DNA from: an uncultured Flavonifractor sp.
GTDB lineage: Bacteria; Bacillota; Clostridia; Oscillospirales; Oscillospiraceae
Direction: 5' to 3'
Length of the DNA stretch: 6,367 bases
Assembly (NCBI GenBank): GCA_910585415.1
Contig: CAJUDT010000113.1
Coordinates: 1 to 6,367, forward strand
The position numbers were made by a program, and so were the translations under genes. Below, one piece after another: positions 5,830 through 6,367 of the stretch. Position 1 is the first letter of the stretch, and each line of letters begins with the position of its first letter. The notes below the pieces were generated by a model, which was given only the letters and a program-made list of their open reading frames with translations, made no database searches and was not told the DNA's origin.

Positions 5830-5856
5830 GCAAAGAGGGGGGCTCCCCTCTTTTTG
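5830..5856 (+). terminator. Intrinsic terminator of yceD-rpmF
   Basis: A perfect 9-bp stem, AAAGAGGGG at 5832-5840 and CCCCTCTTT at 5845-5853 around GGCT, leads into a T-tract from 5851. Flanking GC at 5830-5831 and GC at 5856-5857 can extend pairing. It ends the operon 15 bp after the rpmF stop. Confidence 0.95.
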
Positions 5857-5956
5857 CTTTTTCAGGGCTTGCAGCGGCTTTCGATTTTTGCGGACTGGGG
5901 GCTTTGGATTTTGCGGTTTTTCGGGGCTTGGATGGGTTTGGGGGATGGTTCTCTTC

Positions 5957-6043
5957 TGCTTCTTCCTCGTTACTCTTACGAGTTTGTTTTCTGGTCCTGC
6001 CTCCGGCGGGTTACTTTCTGTGCGGACAGAAAGTAACCAAAGA
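5957..6043 (-). repeat. Palindromic intergenic repeat, copy B (inverted)
   Basis: This is the reverse-complement partner of the element at 4-88. Its core is a perfect 13-bp inverted repeat (6009-6021 and 6026-6038) around GCGG. The TCTTTGGTTACTTTC outer end, the GTAACCCGCCGGAGGC block, GGACCAG, AGTAACG and GGAAGAAGCA are shared with copy A. The upper stem differs but remains paired. It lies about 100 bp beyond the rpmF terminator. Confidence 0.85.
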
Positions 6044-6047
6044 GCCG

Positions 6048-6085
6048 GTCAGAGAGGGGGGATTTCGATTTCCCCCCTCTCTGAC
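6048..6085. repeat. 15-bp perfect palindrome next to copy B
   Basis: GTCAGAGAGGGGGGA (6048-6062) and its exact complement (6071-6085) flank the 8-base loop TTTCGATT. It begins 5 bp after copy B and may be part of the same composite element. There is no T-tract after either arm, so a terminator role is not favoured. Confidence 0.85.
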
Positions 6086-6105
6086 AACTCTCCCCCTTGA
6101 AACGA

Positions 6106-6139
6106 CCAAAAGAGGGGGCCTGCGGGCCCCCTCCTTTGG
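6106..6139. repeat. GC-rich interrupted palindrome
   Basis: CCAAA at 6106-6110 and GAGGGGGCC at 6112-6120 pair with GGCCCCCTC at 6125-6133 and TTTGG at 6135-6139, with one mismatch and a TGCG loop. It is a very stable hairpin of 14 paired positions, in tandem with the preceding palindrome. Its function is unknown. Confidence 0.8.
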
Positions 6140-6165
6140 ATTCCTCCCCAGGCTGCTCAACTTCA

Positions 6166-6204
6166 GTGCTCCGGTGCTCCGTCCTTACTTCGTCACGGAC
6201 GAAG
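6166..6204. repeat. Tandem octamer and small hairpin
   Basis: GTGCTCCG occurs twice directly in tandem (6166-6173 and 6174-6181). It is followed by a 7-bp perfect hairpin, CTTCGTC at 6188-6194 and GACGAAG at 6198-6204, with the loop ACG. Such short repeats could be chance, but they lie in the same repeat-rich spacer. Confidence 0.45.
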
Positions 6205-6367
6205 CACTCGACAGCGCTCACCTTGTTCGTCCTGGCCCTGAACTCCCTGCCTTTTTTCAAACCATAGCTGCACCACCCCTACCCCATTTCCGCACCGACT
6301 CAACACAAATCTATCAAGTAGAAGATGGTAGTCCGAAAGGCGGCATGTGGACCAGCCCCGCCAACGA

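Larger units (their letters stand above)
5857..6367. other. Non-coding, repeat-rich intergenic region
   Basis: No credible gene is visible in these 511 bases. Short open frames exist on both strands, but they run through palindromes, lack good ribosome binding sites and show no recognisable domain. The region holds repeat copy B (5957-6043), two strong palindromes (6048-6085 and 6106-6139), a tandem GTGCTCCG pair (6166-6181) and a 7-bp hairpin (6188-6204). From about 6205 to the window end I see nothing definable. Confidence 0.75.

Noticed and set aside
5854..6100. Short plus-strand frames starting just after the rpmF terminator
   Set aside because: The start of the first lies in the terminator tail and the frames extend into the repeat. 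A Trp/Phe/Leu-rich stretch could suggest a membrane peptide, but there is no ribosome binding site or other support.
5976..6260. A 94-codon minus-strand frame in the terminal spacer
   Set aside because: It runs through repeat copy B and both palindromes, is low-complexity and has no domain; it is probably an artefact of the repeats.
1..6367. CRISPR array, tRNA, rRNA or transposase gene
   Set aside because: No regularly spaced direct repeats, cloverleaf or CCA-end pattern, rRNA-like sequence or transposase motif was seen on either strand.

Overview
The window looks like a chromosomal segment of a GC-rich, low-branching Firmicute, most likely a gut Oscillospiraceae (Flavonifractor, Lawsonibacter or Oscillibacter type). 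The reasons are GC-rich coding sequence combined with near-consensus sigma-A promoters, strong GGAGG-type ribosome binding sites, a yceD-rpmF pair and a zinc-ribbon L32. The family assignment is an inference from style, not from a search.

Layout, left to right. A palindromic intergenic repeat (copy A, 4-88) is followed by the minus-strand typA terminator and typA/bipA (167-1990, TTG start) with its own promoter. Next, also on the minus strand, is an Lsa-like ABC-F ATPase (2196-3677). It sits behind a perfect-consensus promoter and a leader of about 209 nt. Then comes an RluA-family pseudouridine synthase (3979-4944, minus). A divergent promoter region (about 4945-5097) separates this from a plus-strand operon, yceD (DUF177, 5098-5601) and rpmF (L32, 5631-5816), which ends in a strong intrinsic terminator. 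The last 500 bases hold no convincing gene. They contain copy B of the same repeat in inverted orientation (5957-6043), two further strong palindromes and smaller repeats.

All five genes concern translation, mostly the large ribosomal subunit: a ribosome-associated GTPase, a ribosome-protection ATPase, a probable 23S rRNA pseudouridine synthase, a 23S rRNA accumulation factor and protein L32.

The most interesting part is the ABC-F leader (about 3678-3886, read on the minus strand). It contains a three-codon upstream ORF (Met-Arg-Lys-stop) with a well-placed Shine-Dalgarno, a long-range terminator-like fold that uses the uORF region as its 5' arm, and a second compact terminator just before the ABC-F ribosome binding site. 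One segment can pair either with the uORF region or with the 3' arm of the second terminator. This is the layout expected of a ribosome-stalling transcription attenuator that switches on a ribosome-protection gene when a peptidyl-transferase antibiotic is present. The second-best observation is the inverted repeat pair: the stem has compensatory base changes between copies, and both copies have the same orientation relative to the gene whose 3' end they follow.
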